DNA of 21,996 nucleotides from Acidimicrobiia bacterium (GTDB taxonomy: Bacteria; Actinomycetota; Acidimicrobiia; Spongiisociales; ZC4RG35). Of this stretch, positions 15,310 to 21,996 are shown in pieces. The notes beneath the pieces are model-generated. The model did not search any database. It was given only the letters and a program-made list of their open reading frames with translations, and was not told where the DNA came from. The position numbers were made by a program, and so were the translations under genes. The stretch lies in the NCBI GenBank assembly GCA_029865445.1, contig JAOUGY010000015.1:1-21996 (forward strand). Reading direction: 5' to 3'. Position 1 is the stretch's first letter. The number at the start of each line of letters is the position of its first letter.

Positions 15310-15339
15310 TGACAGCGAGTCCCGCGACGGGACTATAGT
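15309..15339 (+). promoter_or_regulatory. ilvB operon promoter (TTGACA / TATAGT)
   Basis: A perfect -35 consensus TTGACA at 15309-15314 and a near-consensus -10 TATAGT at 15334-15339, separated by 19 nt, slightly longer than ideal. Transcription would start near 15346, only about 5 nt before the leader ORF start codon, so leader-peptide translation would be nearly leaderless. Confidence 0.7.
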
Positions 15340-15350
15340 TTCGCCGGTAC

Positions 15351-15377
15351 ATGTCGAGCATTCTCGTACTTCCGTAG
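15351..15377 (+). CDS. ilvB leader peptide MSSILVLP
   Basis: An 8-codon ORF (ATG TCG AGC ATT CTC GTA CTT CCG TAG) between the promoter and a terminator hairpin. Codons 4-7 are Ile-Leu-Val-Leu, all branched-chain amino acids, matching the regulatory logic of the ilvBNC leader peptide known in Corynebacterium glutamicum. Ribosome stalling on these codons when the charged tRNAs are scarce would change folding of the downstream RNA. There is no Shine-Dalgarno sequence, but the predicted transcription start lies a few bases upstream, so leaderless initiation is plausible. Confidence 0.75.
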   Translation: MSSILVLP

Positions 15378-15378
15378 C

Positions 15379-15407
15379 GCGCACGCCCCCAAGACCGGCG
15401 TGTGCGC
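15379..15407 (+). promoter_or_regulatory. ilvB leader hairpin immediately after the leader-peptide stop
   Basis: GCGCAC (15379-15384) pairs with GTGCGC (15402-15407), and a further GCC/GGC pairing inside extends the stem with a small bulge. It starts one base after the leader stop codon, so a ribosome at the end of the leader would cover its 5' arm. It is probably the pause or anti-antiterminator hairpin of the attenuator. I do not see a strong alternative pairing between its 3' arm and the terminator. Confidence 0.55.
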
Positions 15408-15413
15408 TCGCAT

Positions 15414-15438
15414 GACCCTCCCGACCGGGAGGGTTTTT
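15414..15438 (+). terminator. Intrinsic terminator / attenuator in the ilvB leader
   Basis: CCCTCCC (15416-15422), loop GACC, GGGAGGG (15427-15433) form a perfect 7-bp stem, extended by an A-T pair, and are followed by five T residues. This is a canonical rho-independent terminator located 32 nt before the ilvB start codon and after the branched-chain leader peptide, so it should act as a conditional attenuator for the whole ilvBNC unit. Confidence 0.85.
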
Positions 15439-15469
15439 CATATCCGAATCGACTCACTCGAGGCCAACC

Positions 15470-17194
15470 ATGACCACCATGACCGGCGCACAAGCACTCA
15501 TCAAAGCCCTGGAACACGAAGGCGTCGACATAGCCTTCGGTGTCCCGGGCGGCGCCATCCTCCCCGCCTACGACCCGATCCTCGACAGCTCGATCCGCCA
15601 CGTCCTGGCACGCCACGAACAGGGTGCAGGCCACATGGCCGAAGGGTATGCCTGGGCGACCGGCAAAGTCGGGGTGTGCATCGCAACCTCGGGACCGGGA
15701 GCCACCAACTTGGTGACGCCTTTGGCGGACGCCCTGATGGACTCGGTACCGATCGTGGCGATCACCGGCCAGGTGCCCACCGGAGCCGTCGGCAACGACG
15801 CATTCCAGGAGGCGTACACGACCGGTATCACCATGCCGGCGACCAAACACAACTACTTCGTCACAGATCCCGACGAGATCCCCCAGCTGGTCCACGAGGC
15901 CTTCCACATCGCCTCCACCGGCCGCCCGGGTCCCGTGCTCCTGGACCTCCCGAAGGACATCCTCAACGCCACGACCACATGGCACACGCCGGTCGACCTG
16001 AGCCTTCCCGGGTACCGGCCCACCGTCGACGGCCACCCGCTCCGCGTGCGGGAGGCGGTCGAGATGATCGCCGCCGCCGAGCGGCCCGTCCTCTACGTCG
16101 GTGGGGGCATCATCAAGGCCAACGGGGCAGGGGAGCTCCGCCGGTTCGCCGAGCTCACGAACGTACCCGTCACGACCACCCTCATGGGCCGCGGCGCATT
16201 CCCTGACGCTCATCCCCTCGCCATGGGGATGCCCGGGATGCACGGAACGTATACCGCCATCACGGCCATTCAGAAGTCGGATCTCCTCATCTCGATCGGG
16301 GTTCGTTTCGACGATCGGGTCACGGGCAACCCCTCGACGTTCGCTCCCCACGCCAAGGTGATCCATGTGGACGTCGACCCGGCGGAGATCGGCAAAGTGC
16401 GGGTCCCCGAAGTACCAATCGTCGGCGACGCCAGGGCAGTGCTCGCCCAGCTGATCGAGGCGTGGGGAGAGCGGCCGACACCCGAGAGGACAGCCTGGCG
16501 GGAAACGGTACGCGGCTGGCAACGAGACCACCCCCTCCGCTACCAGCAATCGCCGGACGGCCCCCTGAAGCCCCAGTACGTGGTCGAGGAACTCCACCGC
16601 ATCACCGGGGGCGACGCCATCGTCGTGGCCGGCGTGGGGCAGCATCAGATGTGGGCCTCACAGTTCTGGCAGTTCAACCACCCCCGTCGCTGGATCAATT
16701 CAGGTGGCCTGGGCACGATGGGCTTCGCGGTTCCTGCCGCCATCGGCGCGAAAGCCGGCATGCCAGACGAACTCGTGTACGCCATCGACGGTGACGGTTG
16801 TTTCCAGATGACAAGCCAGGAGCTCATCACCGCCGCCACCGACGGCATCCCCGTCAAGGTGGCGATCATGAACAACGGTGTCCACGGCATGGTGACCCAG
16901 TGGCAGCGCCTCTTCTACAACAACCGTTTCTCGGCGTCCCAGCTGGGAAACATGGTCGACTACGTCAAACTCGCCGAGGCGATGGGGTGTGTGGGCCTGC
17001 GAGCCGACAGCCCCGACGAGGTCGCACCCACGATCGAGAAGTCGCTGTCGATCAACGATCGACCCGTGGTGGTCGAGTTCGTGGTGGACCCCGAGGAGAT
17101 GGTCTTCCCAATGGTCCCTGCGGGTGGTTCGAACGACGATGTCATCCTGGGGCCGACGGAGCGGGTGATCACGGCTGCGAGTGACCTGCCATGA
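15470..17194 (+). CDS. ilvB: Acetolactate synthase large (catalytic) subunit
   Basis: Condenses two pyruvates, or pyruvate and 2-ketobutyrate, to acetolactate or acetohydroxybutyrate, using TPP, Mg and FAD. Catalytic Glu50 sits in ARHEQGAGHMAEGYA; the central FAD-binding domain includes GMPGMHGT and IGVRFDDRVTGN. The TPP/Mg motif is IDGDGCFQM (439-447) running to MNN (467-469), followed by GMVTQWQ with the tryptophan (478) often involved in herbicide sensitivity. At 574 aa it has normal length. The ATG at 15470 is preceded by GAGG at 6 nt; a second ATG three codons later is less favoured. It is followed by ilvN after 46 nt. Pairing with an ACT-domain subunit marks it as the anabolic enzyme rather than catabolic AlsS. 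Confidence 0.97.
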   Translation: MTTMTGAQALIKALEHEGVDIAFGVPGGAILPAYDPILDSSIRHVLARHEQGAGHMAEGYAWATGKVGVCIATSGPGATNLVTPLADALMDSVPIVAITGQVPTGAVGNDAFQEAYTTGITMPATKHNYFVTDPDEIPQLVHEAFHIASTGRPGPVLLDLPKDILNATTTWHTPVDLSLPGYRPTVDGHPLRVREAVEMIAAAERPVLYVGGGIIKANGAGELRRFAELTNVPVTTTLMGRGAFPDAHPLAMGMPGMHGTYTAITAIQKSDLLISIGVRFDDRVTGNPSTFAPHAKVIHVDVDPAEIGKVRVPEVPIVGDARAVLAQLIEAWGERPTPERTAWRETVRGWQRDHPLRYQQSPDGPLKPQYVVEELHRITGGDAIVVAGVGQHQMWASQFWQFNHPRRWINSGGLGTMGFAVPAAIGAKAGMPDELVYAIDGDGCFQMTSQELITAATDGIPVKVAIMNNGVHGMVTQWQRLFYNNRFSASQLGNMVDYVKLAEAMGCVGLRADSPDEVAPTIEKSLSINDRPVVVEFVVDPEEMVFPMVPAGGSNDDVILGPTERVITAASDLP

Positions 17195-17240
17195 GGACCG
17201 ACCGGTCACCAGCCGCCCCACGTTGCGAAGGGAGCAAGCC

Positions 17241-17744
17241 GTGAATCACACACTGTCCGTTTTCGTCGAAGACAAACCCGGTGTCCTGGCGCGGGTGTCG
17301 TCGCTACTGGCTCGCCGTGGGTTCAACATCCACTCGCTGGCCGTCGGCCCTTCCCACGAGGACGGGATGTCGAAGATGACCATCGTCGTCGAGGCCCCTG
17401 AGCTCGAGCAGGTGAAGAAGCAGCTCCACAAACTCGTCAACGTCGTCAAGATCACCGAATTGGAACCCGACCAGTCGATCGAACGTGAGGTCATGCTGGT
17501 GCGGGTCTCGGCTGCGTCGGGACGCCGCTCGGATGTTCTGGAGATCGCTTCGATCTTCAAGGCCGTGGCTGTCGACGTCGGTCACAATTCGATCTGTTTC
17601 CAAGTGGCGGGCGAGCCTGCAAAGATCAACGACTTCCTCGAGCTGGTACGGCCGTACGGCGTGATCGATCTGGTCAAGTCGGGGCGGGTGGCGCTCGCTC
17701 GGGACACGAAGGGCAAACAGCCTCGGCTGCGCGCGGTCAACTGA
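17241..17744 (+). CDS. ilvN: Acetolactate synthase small (regulatory) subunit
   Basis: The ACT-domain regulatory subunit that confers valine feedback inhibition on IlvB. It begins MNHTLSVFVEDKPGVLARVS and continues LLARRGFNIHSLAVG, the classic ACT sequence of IlvN/IlvH (about residues 3-78), then the C-terminal ALS_ss_C domain with EREVMLVRVSA and GVIDLVKSGRVALAR. The start is GTG at 17241, with AGGGAG about 8 nt upstream, giving 167 aa, the usual length. The frame is open up to 17181, but that extension overlaps ilvB and is not family-like. It is 17 nt before ilvC. Confidence 0.96.
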   Translation: MNHTLSVFVEDKPGVLARVSSLLARRGFNIHSLAVGPSHEDGMSKMTIVVEAPELEQVKKQLHKLVNVVKITELEPDQSIEREVMLVRVSAASGRRSDVLEIASIFKAVAVDVGHNSICFQVAGEPAKINDFLELVRPYGVIDLVKSGRVALARDTKGKQPRLRAVN

Positions 17745-17761
17745 AGGTAGGAAGGAAACTG

Positions 17762-18769
17762 ATGGCCACGATCTACTACGAGAGCGACTGCAATCCCGAC
17801 CTGATCCAGCACCGGAAGGTCGCGGTCATCGGTTACGGCAGCCAAGGCCACGCCCATGCCAACAACCTCCGGGAGTCGGGTGTCGAGGTGGTAGTGGGTC
17901 TTCGTGCGGGGTCGTCCAGCAGGACCGAGGCGGAGAACGCCGGACTCACCGTGATGGACATCGGCGACGCCGCGGAATGGGCCGATGTGGTCATGCTCCT
18001 CGTGCCGGATCAGCACATGGCGGGGATCTACGAGGCAGAGATCGAGTCCCATCTCCGACCCGGCAAGACTCTCATGTTCGCCCATGGATTCAACATCCAT
18101 TTCGGGGCCATCGTCCCTCCCGCCGACATCGACGTGCTCATGATCGCCCCCAAAGGGCCGGGGCACCTGGTCAGGCGCACCTACACCGAGGGGTCCGGGG
18201 TTCCCGCCCTGATCGCCGTGCACCAGGACGTGACCGGCCTGGCCCACGACATCGGGCTGTCCTACGCGTGGGGCATCGGTGGTGCCCGGGCGGGTGTGTT
18301 GGAGACCACCTTCAAGGAGGAGACCGAGACCGATCTCTTCGGGGAGCAGGTCATCCTGTGTGGCGGCGTCGGTCACCTCATCCAGGCCGCTTTCGAGACA
18401 CTCGTGAAAGCCGGGTATCAGCCCGAATCCGCCTATTTCGAGACGCTCCACGAGCTGAAGCTGATCGTCGACCTCCTGTACGAGGGCGGGTTGAGCTGGA
18501 TGCGCTATTCGATCTCGGACACTGCCGAATACGGCGACTACACCCGGGGACCCCGCGTCGTCACCGCCGAGACACAGAAGGTCCTCGATCAGGTCCTGGC
18601 CGAGATCCAGTCGGGCGAATTCGCCGAGGAGTGGCTGGCCGAGGCCAGGGCCGGAGCACCCAATCTCCTCGCCCGCCGGGCGGCAGGACGCTCCCACCAG
18701 ATCGAACAGGTCGGCTCGGAACTGCGCCAGATGATGCCGTTCCTCACCCCCAAGGTACCGCCGGCATGA
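17762..18769 (+). CDS. ilvC: Ketol-acid reductoisomerase, class I
   Basis: Isomerises and reduces acetolactate or acetohydroxybutyrate to the dihydroxy acid with NADPH and Mg. The nucleotide site is GYGSQGHAHA (24-33), followed by the specificity loop GLRAGSSS (46-53), whose arginine and serines fit NADPH use. Active-site residues visible are His108 in FAHGFNIHFG, Lys131 in APKGPGH, Asp191 and Glu195 in ETDLFGEQ, and Glu227/Glu231 in AYFETLHELKLIVDL. At 335 aa it is class I (short). The ATG is preceded by GGAAGGA. Its TGA overlaps the ATG of a 22-codon leader-like ORF as ATGA. Confidence 0.97.
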   Translation: MATIYYESDCNPDLIQHRKVAVIGYGSQGHAHANNLRESGVEVVVGLRAGSSSRTEAENAGLTVMDIGDAAEWADVVMLLVPDQHMAGIYEAEIESHLRPGKTLMFAHGFNIHFGAIVPPADIDVLMIAPKGPGHLVRRTYTEGSGVPALIAVHQDVTGLAHDIGLSYAWGIGGARAGVLETTFKEETETDLFGEQVILCGGVGHLIQAAFETLVKAGYQPESAYFETLHELKLIVDLLYEGGLSWMRYSISDTAEYGDYTRGPRVVTAETQKVLDQVLAEIQSGEFAEEWLAEARAGAPNLLARRAAGRSHQIEQVGSELRQMMPFLTPKVPPA

Positions 18770-18834
18770 TCAGGTCTCTGGTCTCGGGCCACGAGGCGTC
18801 TGTGTCGACGGGCGGCCTTCTCGCGCTTCGGTAG
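18766..18834 (+). CDS. Putative leuA leader peptide overlapping the ilvC stop
   Basis: A 22-codon ORF beginning with the ATG inside the ilvC ATGA overlap and ending GGLLALR followed by TAG. A shorter alternative starts at GTG 18802, which has GAGG at 5 nt, and reads MSTGGLLALR. Three of the last four codons before the final Arg are Leu (CTT CTC GCG CTT), suitable for sensing leucyl-tRNA. The TAG stop is immediately followed by a 12-bp hairpin ahead of leuA. Leucine-codon leaders upstream of leuA are known from comparative work on Actinobacteria; its function here is inferred from position and composition. Confidence 0.5.
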   Translation: MIRSLVSGHEASVSTGGLLALR

Positions 18835-18862
18835 CCGGGCGGGCGGCAGCGCCCGACCCGGC
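18834..18862 (+). promoter_or_regulatory. Strong hairpin between the leader ORF and leuA
   Basis: GCCGGG-CGGGCG, loop GCAG, CGCCCG-A-CCCGGC: twelve G-C pairs with one bulged A. The last base of the leader stop codon (G18834) is the first base of the stem. No T tract follows, so this is not a canonical intrinsic terminator; it may act as a pause, a rho-linked or a translational control element. CGGGCG also occurs at 18809-18814 inside the leader ORF and could pair with CGCCCG (18850-18855) instead. Confidence 0.6.
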
Positions 18863-18901
18863 GTCCCGACCGAACCGACGACCGGAGACTGGAGACCCGA
18901 C

Positions 18902-20407
18902 ATGACCGACAGACTGATCATCTTCGACACCACCTTGCGCGATGGGGAACAAGCCCCCGGCATCGCGCTCACCCCCGACGAGAAGGTGGCGATCGCCCAC
19001 CAGCTCGGAAAGCTGAGAGTGGACGTCCTCGAGGCCGGATTTGCAGCCTCTTCACCCGGCGACTTCGAAGCGGTGAGCCGCATCGCCACCGAGGTCCGGG
19101 GACCCGTCATCGCCTCGCTCGCACGCGCCCACCCCGATGACATCGATCGTGCGGCCGAGGCGCTGGCCGCCGCGGAACGGTTCCGGATCCACGTGTTCAT
19201 GTCCACGAGTCAGATCCACATGGAGAAGATGCTGCGCATGACGCCCGAAGAGGTGCTCAAAGCCTCGGTCGAGGGCGTGAAGCGCGCTCGCCAGTACACC
19301 AACGACGTGGAGTTCTCTCCCCAGGACGCGACCCGCACCGACCACGACTTCCTCATCGAGGTGTGCCGGGCGGCAGTCGAGGCCGGGGCGACCACCATCA
19401 ACATCCCCGATACGGTCGGCTACGCCACCCCGTCCGACTTCGTGGAACTCATGCAACGGGCATTCCGTGAGGTCAAAGGAGACCGGGACGATGTGATCAT
19501 GTCGGTCCACTGCCACAACGATCTCGGACTGGCGGTCGCCAACTCACTGTCGTCGATCCACGCCGGTGCGCGCCAGATCGAGGGTGCCATCAACGGGATC
19601 GGAGAGCGGGCCGGCAACACCTCGATCGAAGAGGTCATCATGGCCGTGCGTACCCGACAGGACGTGTTCGGCGTTGACGTGGGCGCCGATACGACCCAGC
19701 TCTATGAGACCTCGCGGCTCGTATCTCGTCTCACCGGGTACCCGGTTCAGTACAACAAGTCGGTCGTCGGTCGCAACGCCTTCGCTCACGAGTCGGGTAT
19801 CCACCAGCACGGAGTGTTGAGGGACCGCCTGACCTACGAGATCATGGATGCGGCGTCGGTGGGCCAGGTTGCGGGCCAGATCATCCTCGGAAAACACTCG
19901 GGACGGGCTGGGTTCGCCGATGCCCTCGACAAGCTCGGCATCGTACTCGAGGAGGACGCGTTCGCCCGGGCGTTCGAGAAGTTCAAGCAGCTGGCGGATC
20001 GCAAGGTCCAGATCGGTGAGGACGAGCTTCGGGCAATCGTGGAGGAAGAGGCCTACCACGTGTCGGGCGACATCGTGCTGCTCGGACTCCATGTCACCGG
20101 AGGCAACGACGTGACGCCGAGCGCCACGGTGGTGCTCAACGTGGCCGGCGCCACGAAGTCGTTCACCGGCGAGGGCGACGGGATGGTGCACGCGGCGTTC
20201 GCCGCCATCAAGGAGGGGTTCGGGATAGACGCCCGGCTCGTCGACTACCGGGTGGTCCCGGTGACGTCGGGAGCGGACGCCATGGCCGAGGTGAACGTGG
20301 TGGTGAGGGTCGGTGGTGACACCTTCGCCGGTCGCGCCCTCCACACCGACGTGGTCGAGGGATCGGCCGAGGCCTTCGTCGAAGCCCTCAACAAGGCCTC
20401 CTCCTGA
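18902..20407 (+). CDS. leuA: 2-isopropylmalate synthase
   Basis: Condenses 2-ketoisovalerate with acetyl-CoA, the first committed step of leucine synthesis. The TIM barrel starts with DTTLRDGEQAPG (9-20, Arg13 and metal ligand Asp14); the metal histidines are in SVHCHNDLGLAVANS (His203, His205), and GERAGNTSIEEV carries Asn239. AHESGIHQHGVL follows in the linker region, and the C-terminal third (about 380-501) is the LeuA allosteric domain that mediates leucine feedback. At 501 aa it belongs to the shorter LeuA type and not the roughly 600-aa form of Mycobacterium. The ATG is preceded by GGAG at 7 nt. Citramalate synthase and homocitrate synthase are alternatives, but STSQIHMEKML and the ilv context favour LeuA. 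Confidence 0.94.
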   Translation: MTDRLIIFDTTLRDGEQAPGIALTPDEKVAIAHQLGKLRVDVLEAGFAASSPGDFEAVSRIATEVRGPVIASLARAHPDDIDRAAEALAAAERFRIHVFMSTSQIHMEKMLRMTPEEVLKASVEGVKRARQYTNDVEFSPQDATRTDHDFLIEVCRAAVEAGATTINIPDTVGYATPSDFVELMQRAFREVKGDRDDVIMSVHCHNDLGLAVANSLSSIHAGARQIEGAINGIGERAGNTSIEEVIMAVRTRQDVFGVDVGADTTQLYETSRLVSRLTGYPVQYNKSVVGRNAFAHESGIHQHGVLRDRLTYEIMDAASVGQVAGQIILGKHSGRAGFADALDKLGIVLEEDAFARAFEKFKQLADRKVQIGEDELRAIVEEEAYHVSGDIVLLGLHVTGGNDVTPSATVVLNVAGATKSFTGEGDGMVHAAFAAIKEGFGIDARLVDYRVVPVTSGADAMAEVNVVVRVGGDTFAGRALHTDVVEGSAEAFVEALNKASS

Positions 20408-20420
20408 GGTTGAAGACCCT

Positions 20421-20455
20421 GGGTTGTGGACCTCGCTGAGCGAAGTCCACAGCCC
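20421..20455 (+). terminator. Long hairpin after leuA (probable terminator or intergenic repeat)
   Basis: GGGTTGTGGAC (20421-20431) pairs with GTCCACAGCCC (20445-20455), including one G-T pair, with an inner TCGC/GCGA stem and TGA loop, giving about 15 bp with one internal mismatch. There is no T tract, so it is not a textbook terminator. It is the only strong structure in the 123-nt gap between leuA and the next gene. The central TGTGGAC/GTCCACA palindrome looks like the kind of element that may recur elsewhere in the genome. Confidence 0.5.
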
Positions 20456-20530
20456 GCGGTTCCCCCGCACCCGGATCGGCGGGCGGTTACGATCGACCCT
20501 GCAAACGATTGCCGTCAGGTGGGAGGCCGC

Positions 20531-21406
20531 GTGAGAATTGGCTGGATCGGTCTTGGAGACATGGGCCAGGTCATCGTGCCCCGGCTTCTCGAAGCCGGGC
20601 ACGAGGTCTGCGGGTGGAACCGGACATCAGGGAAGTCGGCACCGCTCGAGGCCCTGGGGATGACCACCGGCGCCACACCCGCCGAGGCGGCCCGCGACAC
20701 CGACGTCGTGTTTTCGATCGTCACCGACGCGGCGGCCGTGAAGGCGGTTGCCCTCGGCGACGACGGCATCGTGGCCGGCCTTGCACCGGACTCCGTCTAC
20801 CTGGACATGAGCACGATCGACCCCGACGTCAGTCGTGCCGTGGCTGCCGCCTTCTCAGCCGCCGGCAAGACGATGCTCGACGCCCCCCTCTCCGGCTCGC
20901 CGATCACGGTGGCCGCGGGAACGGCCTCCCTCATGGTGGGAGGCGACGAAGCCGCGTACCGGCGTATCGAACCGGTGTTGTATGACATCGGTTCCAAGGT
21001 CTCGTACATCGGCCCCTCGGGGACCGCCGCCCAGATGAAAGTAGCGGTGAACCTGACCCTCATCGTGGAGATGGTTGCGTTCTGCGAATCGGTCGCCCTC
21101 GCCGAGAAGGGTGGCGTCGATCGAGCCGTCGCCGTCGACGCGATGCTCAAGAGCGTGGTCGCGTCACCCGTGATGGGGTACCGGGGCCCTTTCATCCTCG
21201 ACATGCCGGACAAGCCGCTCGCAGACGTCACTCTCCAGCAGAAGGACATGGTTCTGGCTCTCGAAGTCGCCAGACGGCAGGGTTCCCCGGCGCCACTGGG
21301 AGCCGTTGCCAACGAACTTCTCAACGCATGTCGAGGTATGGGTATCGACCATCGGGACTTCGTGACCGTCTTCGATGTCTACCGAATGATGGCGGGCGGC
21401 GCATGA
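20531..21406 (+). CDS. NAD(P)-dependent beta-hydroxyacid dehydrogenase (3-hydroxyisobutyrate dehydrogenase family)
   Basis: A 291-aa oxidoreductase with N-terminal Rossmann motif GWIGLGDMGQ (4-13), the loop WNRT that begins the cofactor-specificity region, the substrate motif DAPLSGSPITVAAGTASLMVG (118-138; Ser121 in the usual substrate-binding position) and the catalytic lysine in QMKVAVN (Lys170, Asn174). This is the 3-hydroxyisobutyrate/tartronate semialdehyde/6-phosphogluconate-like family. WNRT, with an Arg after Asn, is common in NADP-using members. The start is GTG at 20531, with GGGAGG upstream. Its stop overlaps the cupin start as ATGA, and a hydratase-like gene follows, suggesting a small catabolic unit. 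Valine catabolism is one option, but the substrate is not identifiable. Confidence 0.88.
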   Translation: MRIGWIGLGDMGQVIVPRLLEAGHEVCGWNRTSGKSAPLEALGMTTGATPAEAARDTDVVFSIVTDAAAVKAVALGDDGIVAGLAPDSVYLDMSTIDPDVSRAVAAAFSAAGKTMLDAPLSGSPITVAAGTASLMVGGDEAAYRRIEPVLYDIGSKVSYIGPSGTAAQMKVAVNLTLIVEMVAFCESVALAEKGGVDRAVAVDAMLKSVVASPVMGYRGPFILDMPDKPLADVTLQQKDMVLALEVARRQGSPAPLGAVANELLNACRGMGIDHRDFVTVFDVYRMMAGGA

Positions 21407-21804
21407 CGGGCCACGAACGGCTCCACCTGCGTCTCGACGAGGTGCCGCTCGTTGGCGGTCTCCGGGAGGAGGACGGCTGGGTCCAAATGCAGGTCCAGTT
21501 CTTGCTCGATCGGGCAAACACAGGACGTGACGACTTCCTCCTCGGCTGGACGGTCCTTCCACCGGGAGCGCGCCATGACCGCCACCTCCACGAGAACGCC
21601 GACGAGTTCTTCATCGTGCTCCAGGGCCAGGGACACATCTACACCGACGATGGCATGGCCCCGTCGACCAAGGGCGACGTGATCTTCACCCCGAGGGGCC
21701 GGTGGCACGGTTTCGACAACACGGGAACCGAAGACGTGACACTCGTGTGGGGGTGGAACGGTGCGGGCTCGCTCGAAGCCTCCGGCTATGTCGCCGATGA
21801 CTGA
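21403..21804 (+). CDS. Single-domain cupin protein
   Basis: A 133-aa cupin matching both family motifs exactly. Motif 1 is G55-x5-H61-x-H63-x4-E68-x6-G75 (ARHDRHLHENADEFFIVLQG), and motif 2 is G91-x5-P97-x-G99-x2-H102-x3-N106 (GDVIFTPRGRWHGFDN). The three histidines and glutamate should bind one divalent metal. The N-terminal half has extra strands (WVQMQVQFLLDRANTG and DDFLLGWTVLPPG). It may be a small dioxygenase, isomerase or sugar-binding protein. It starts in an ATGA overlap with the dehydrogenase, and its end overlaps the next gene by 8 nt, so the three genes are tightly coupled. Confidence 0.87.
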   Translation: MTGHERLHLRLDEVPLVGGLREEDGWVQMQVQFLLDRANTGRDDFLLGWTVLPPGARHDRHLHENADEFFIVLQGQGHIYTDDGMAPSTKGDVIFTPRGRWHGFDNTGTEDVTLVWGWNGAGSLEASGYVADD

Positions 21805-21996
21805 TCCTCGGGTCGCGGCCGGATTTGCAAGGCTCATCGAGACGCGGCGTTCGGCGCTGGACTCCGGGACAGGCTCTCTGGGCTGGAAGGCCGCCTTCGG
21901 AGCTCCGTCCTCGCGACAACTCCTCGACCTGCACGCGCCCGCCGTGGGGTACCTGACCGAAGCGACCCGGATCGTGTCCGGAGCGGCGGTCGACAT
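21797..21996 (+). CDS. 2-keto-4-pentenoate hydratase-like protein (FAH superfamily), N-terminal fragment
   Basis: An ORF starting at ATG 21797, inside the end of the cupin gene, and open to the window edge (66 codons). It begins MTDPRVAAGFARLIETRRSA and continues with GWKAAFGAPSS, QLLDLHAPAVGYLTEATRI and SGAAVD. The GWK-x-x-FG-x-P, L-x-APxxGYLT and SGA-x-VD pattern is that of the MhpD / 2-oxohepta-3-ene-1,7-dioate hydratase branch of the fumarylacetoacetate hydrolase superfamily. The catalytic region lies beyond the edge. Such hydratases act in meta-cleavage or sugar-acid breakdown, which supports a catabolic role for this three-gene group. Confidence 0.7.
   Translation, partial: MTDPRVAAGFARLIETRRSALDSGTGSLGWKAAFGAPSSRQLLDLHAPAVGYLTEATRIVSGAAVD

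Noticed and set aside
15260..16645. Minus-strand open frame of 461 codons
   Set aside because: Antisense to ilvB and its attenuator; low-complexity Gly/Asp/His/Arg composition and no family motifs.
17582..18697. Minus-strand open frame of 371 codons
   Set aside because: Antisense to ilvC, which shows all KARI active-site residues.
1..21996. Defence system, prophage, insertion sequence, CRISPR array or RNA gene
   Set aside because: I saw no transposase, integrase, direct-repeat array, nuclease/toxin pair, tRNA or rRNA. Gene content is core metabolism with uniform base composition as judged by eye.

Overview
The window is a high-GC, densely coded chromosomal stretch of ordinary bacterial type with no mobile elements, tRNA/rRNA genes, CRISPR arrays or phage genes that I can see. 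Frequent GTG/TTG starts, many 4-nt stop/start overlaps, an F420-type luciferase-like oxidoreductase, a ROK sugar kinase with an ArsA-like ATPase, and leader-peptide control of ilvB all point to an Actinomycetota genome, possibly an uncultured lineage such as Acidimicrobiia. The phylum call is an inference; the class is a guess.

Layout. (1) Positions 1-11027 form one long minus-strand run. In transcription order it holds ilvD, a 93-aa two-helix membrane protein, a metallophosphoesterase, an SRPBCC protein, an ArsA-like ATPase, a 61-aa small protein, a ROK kinase, a DUF1232 membrane protein, a short LLM oxidoreductase, an AlaC-type aminotransferase, and the type II fatty-acid operon fabD-fabH-fabG-acpP (acpP runs off the left edge). 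Many neighbours overlap by exactly ATGA or GTGA. (2) glgP (alpha-glucan phosphorylase) is divergent from ilvD on the plus strand. It meets tail-to-tail a minus-strand trio of a SAM methyltransferase, a 68-aa cysteine-rich protein and QueG (epoxyqueuosine reductase). (3) From about 15300 onward the plus strand holds ilvB-ilvN-ilvC-leuA. After a hairpin come a 3-hydroxyisobutyrate-dehydrogenase-like reductase, a cupin, and the start of a 2-keto-4-pentenoate hydratase-like gene that runs off the right edge.

How it works together. IlvBN, IlvC, IlvD and LeuA cover the valine/isoleucine trunk and the first leucine-specific step. FabD/FabH/FabG/ACP start fatty-acid elongation; in Actinobacteria FabH often uses branched primers derived from these same amino acids. 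The regulatory highlight is upstream of ilvB: a TTGACA/TATAGT promoter, an 8-codon leader ORF reading MSSILVLP, a hairpin starting just after its stop codon, and a 7-bp G+C-rich terminator with a T5 tract. A second leader-like ORF starts inside the ilvC stop codon, ends in LLALR, and stops exactly at the base of a 12-bp hairpin before leuA. The least understood parts are the small proteins (61, 68 and 93 aa) embedded in these operons.
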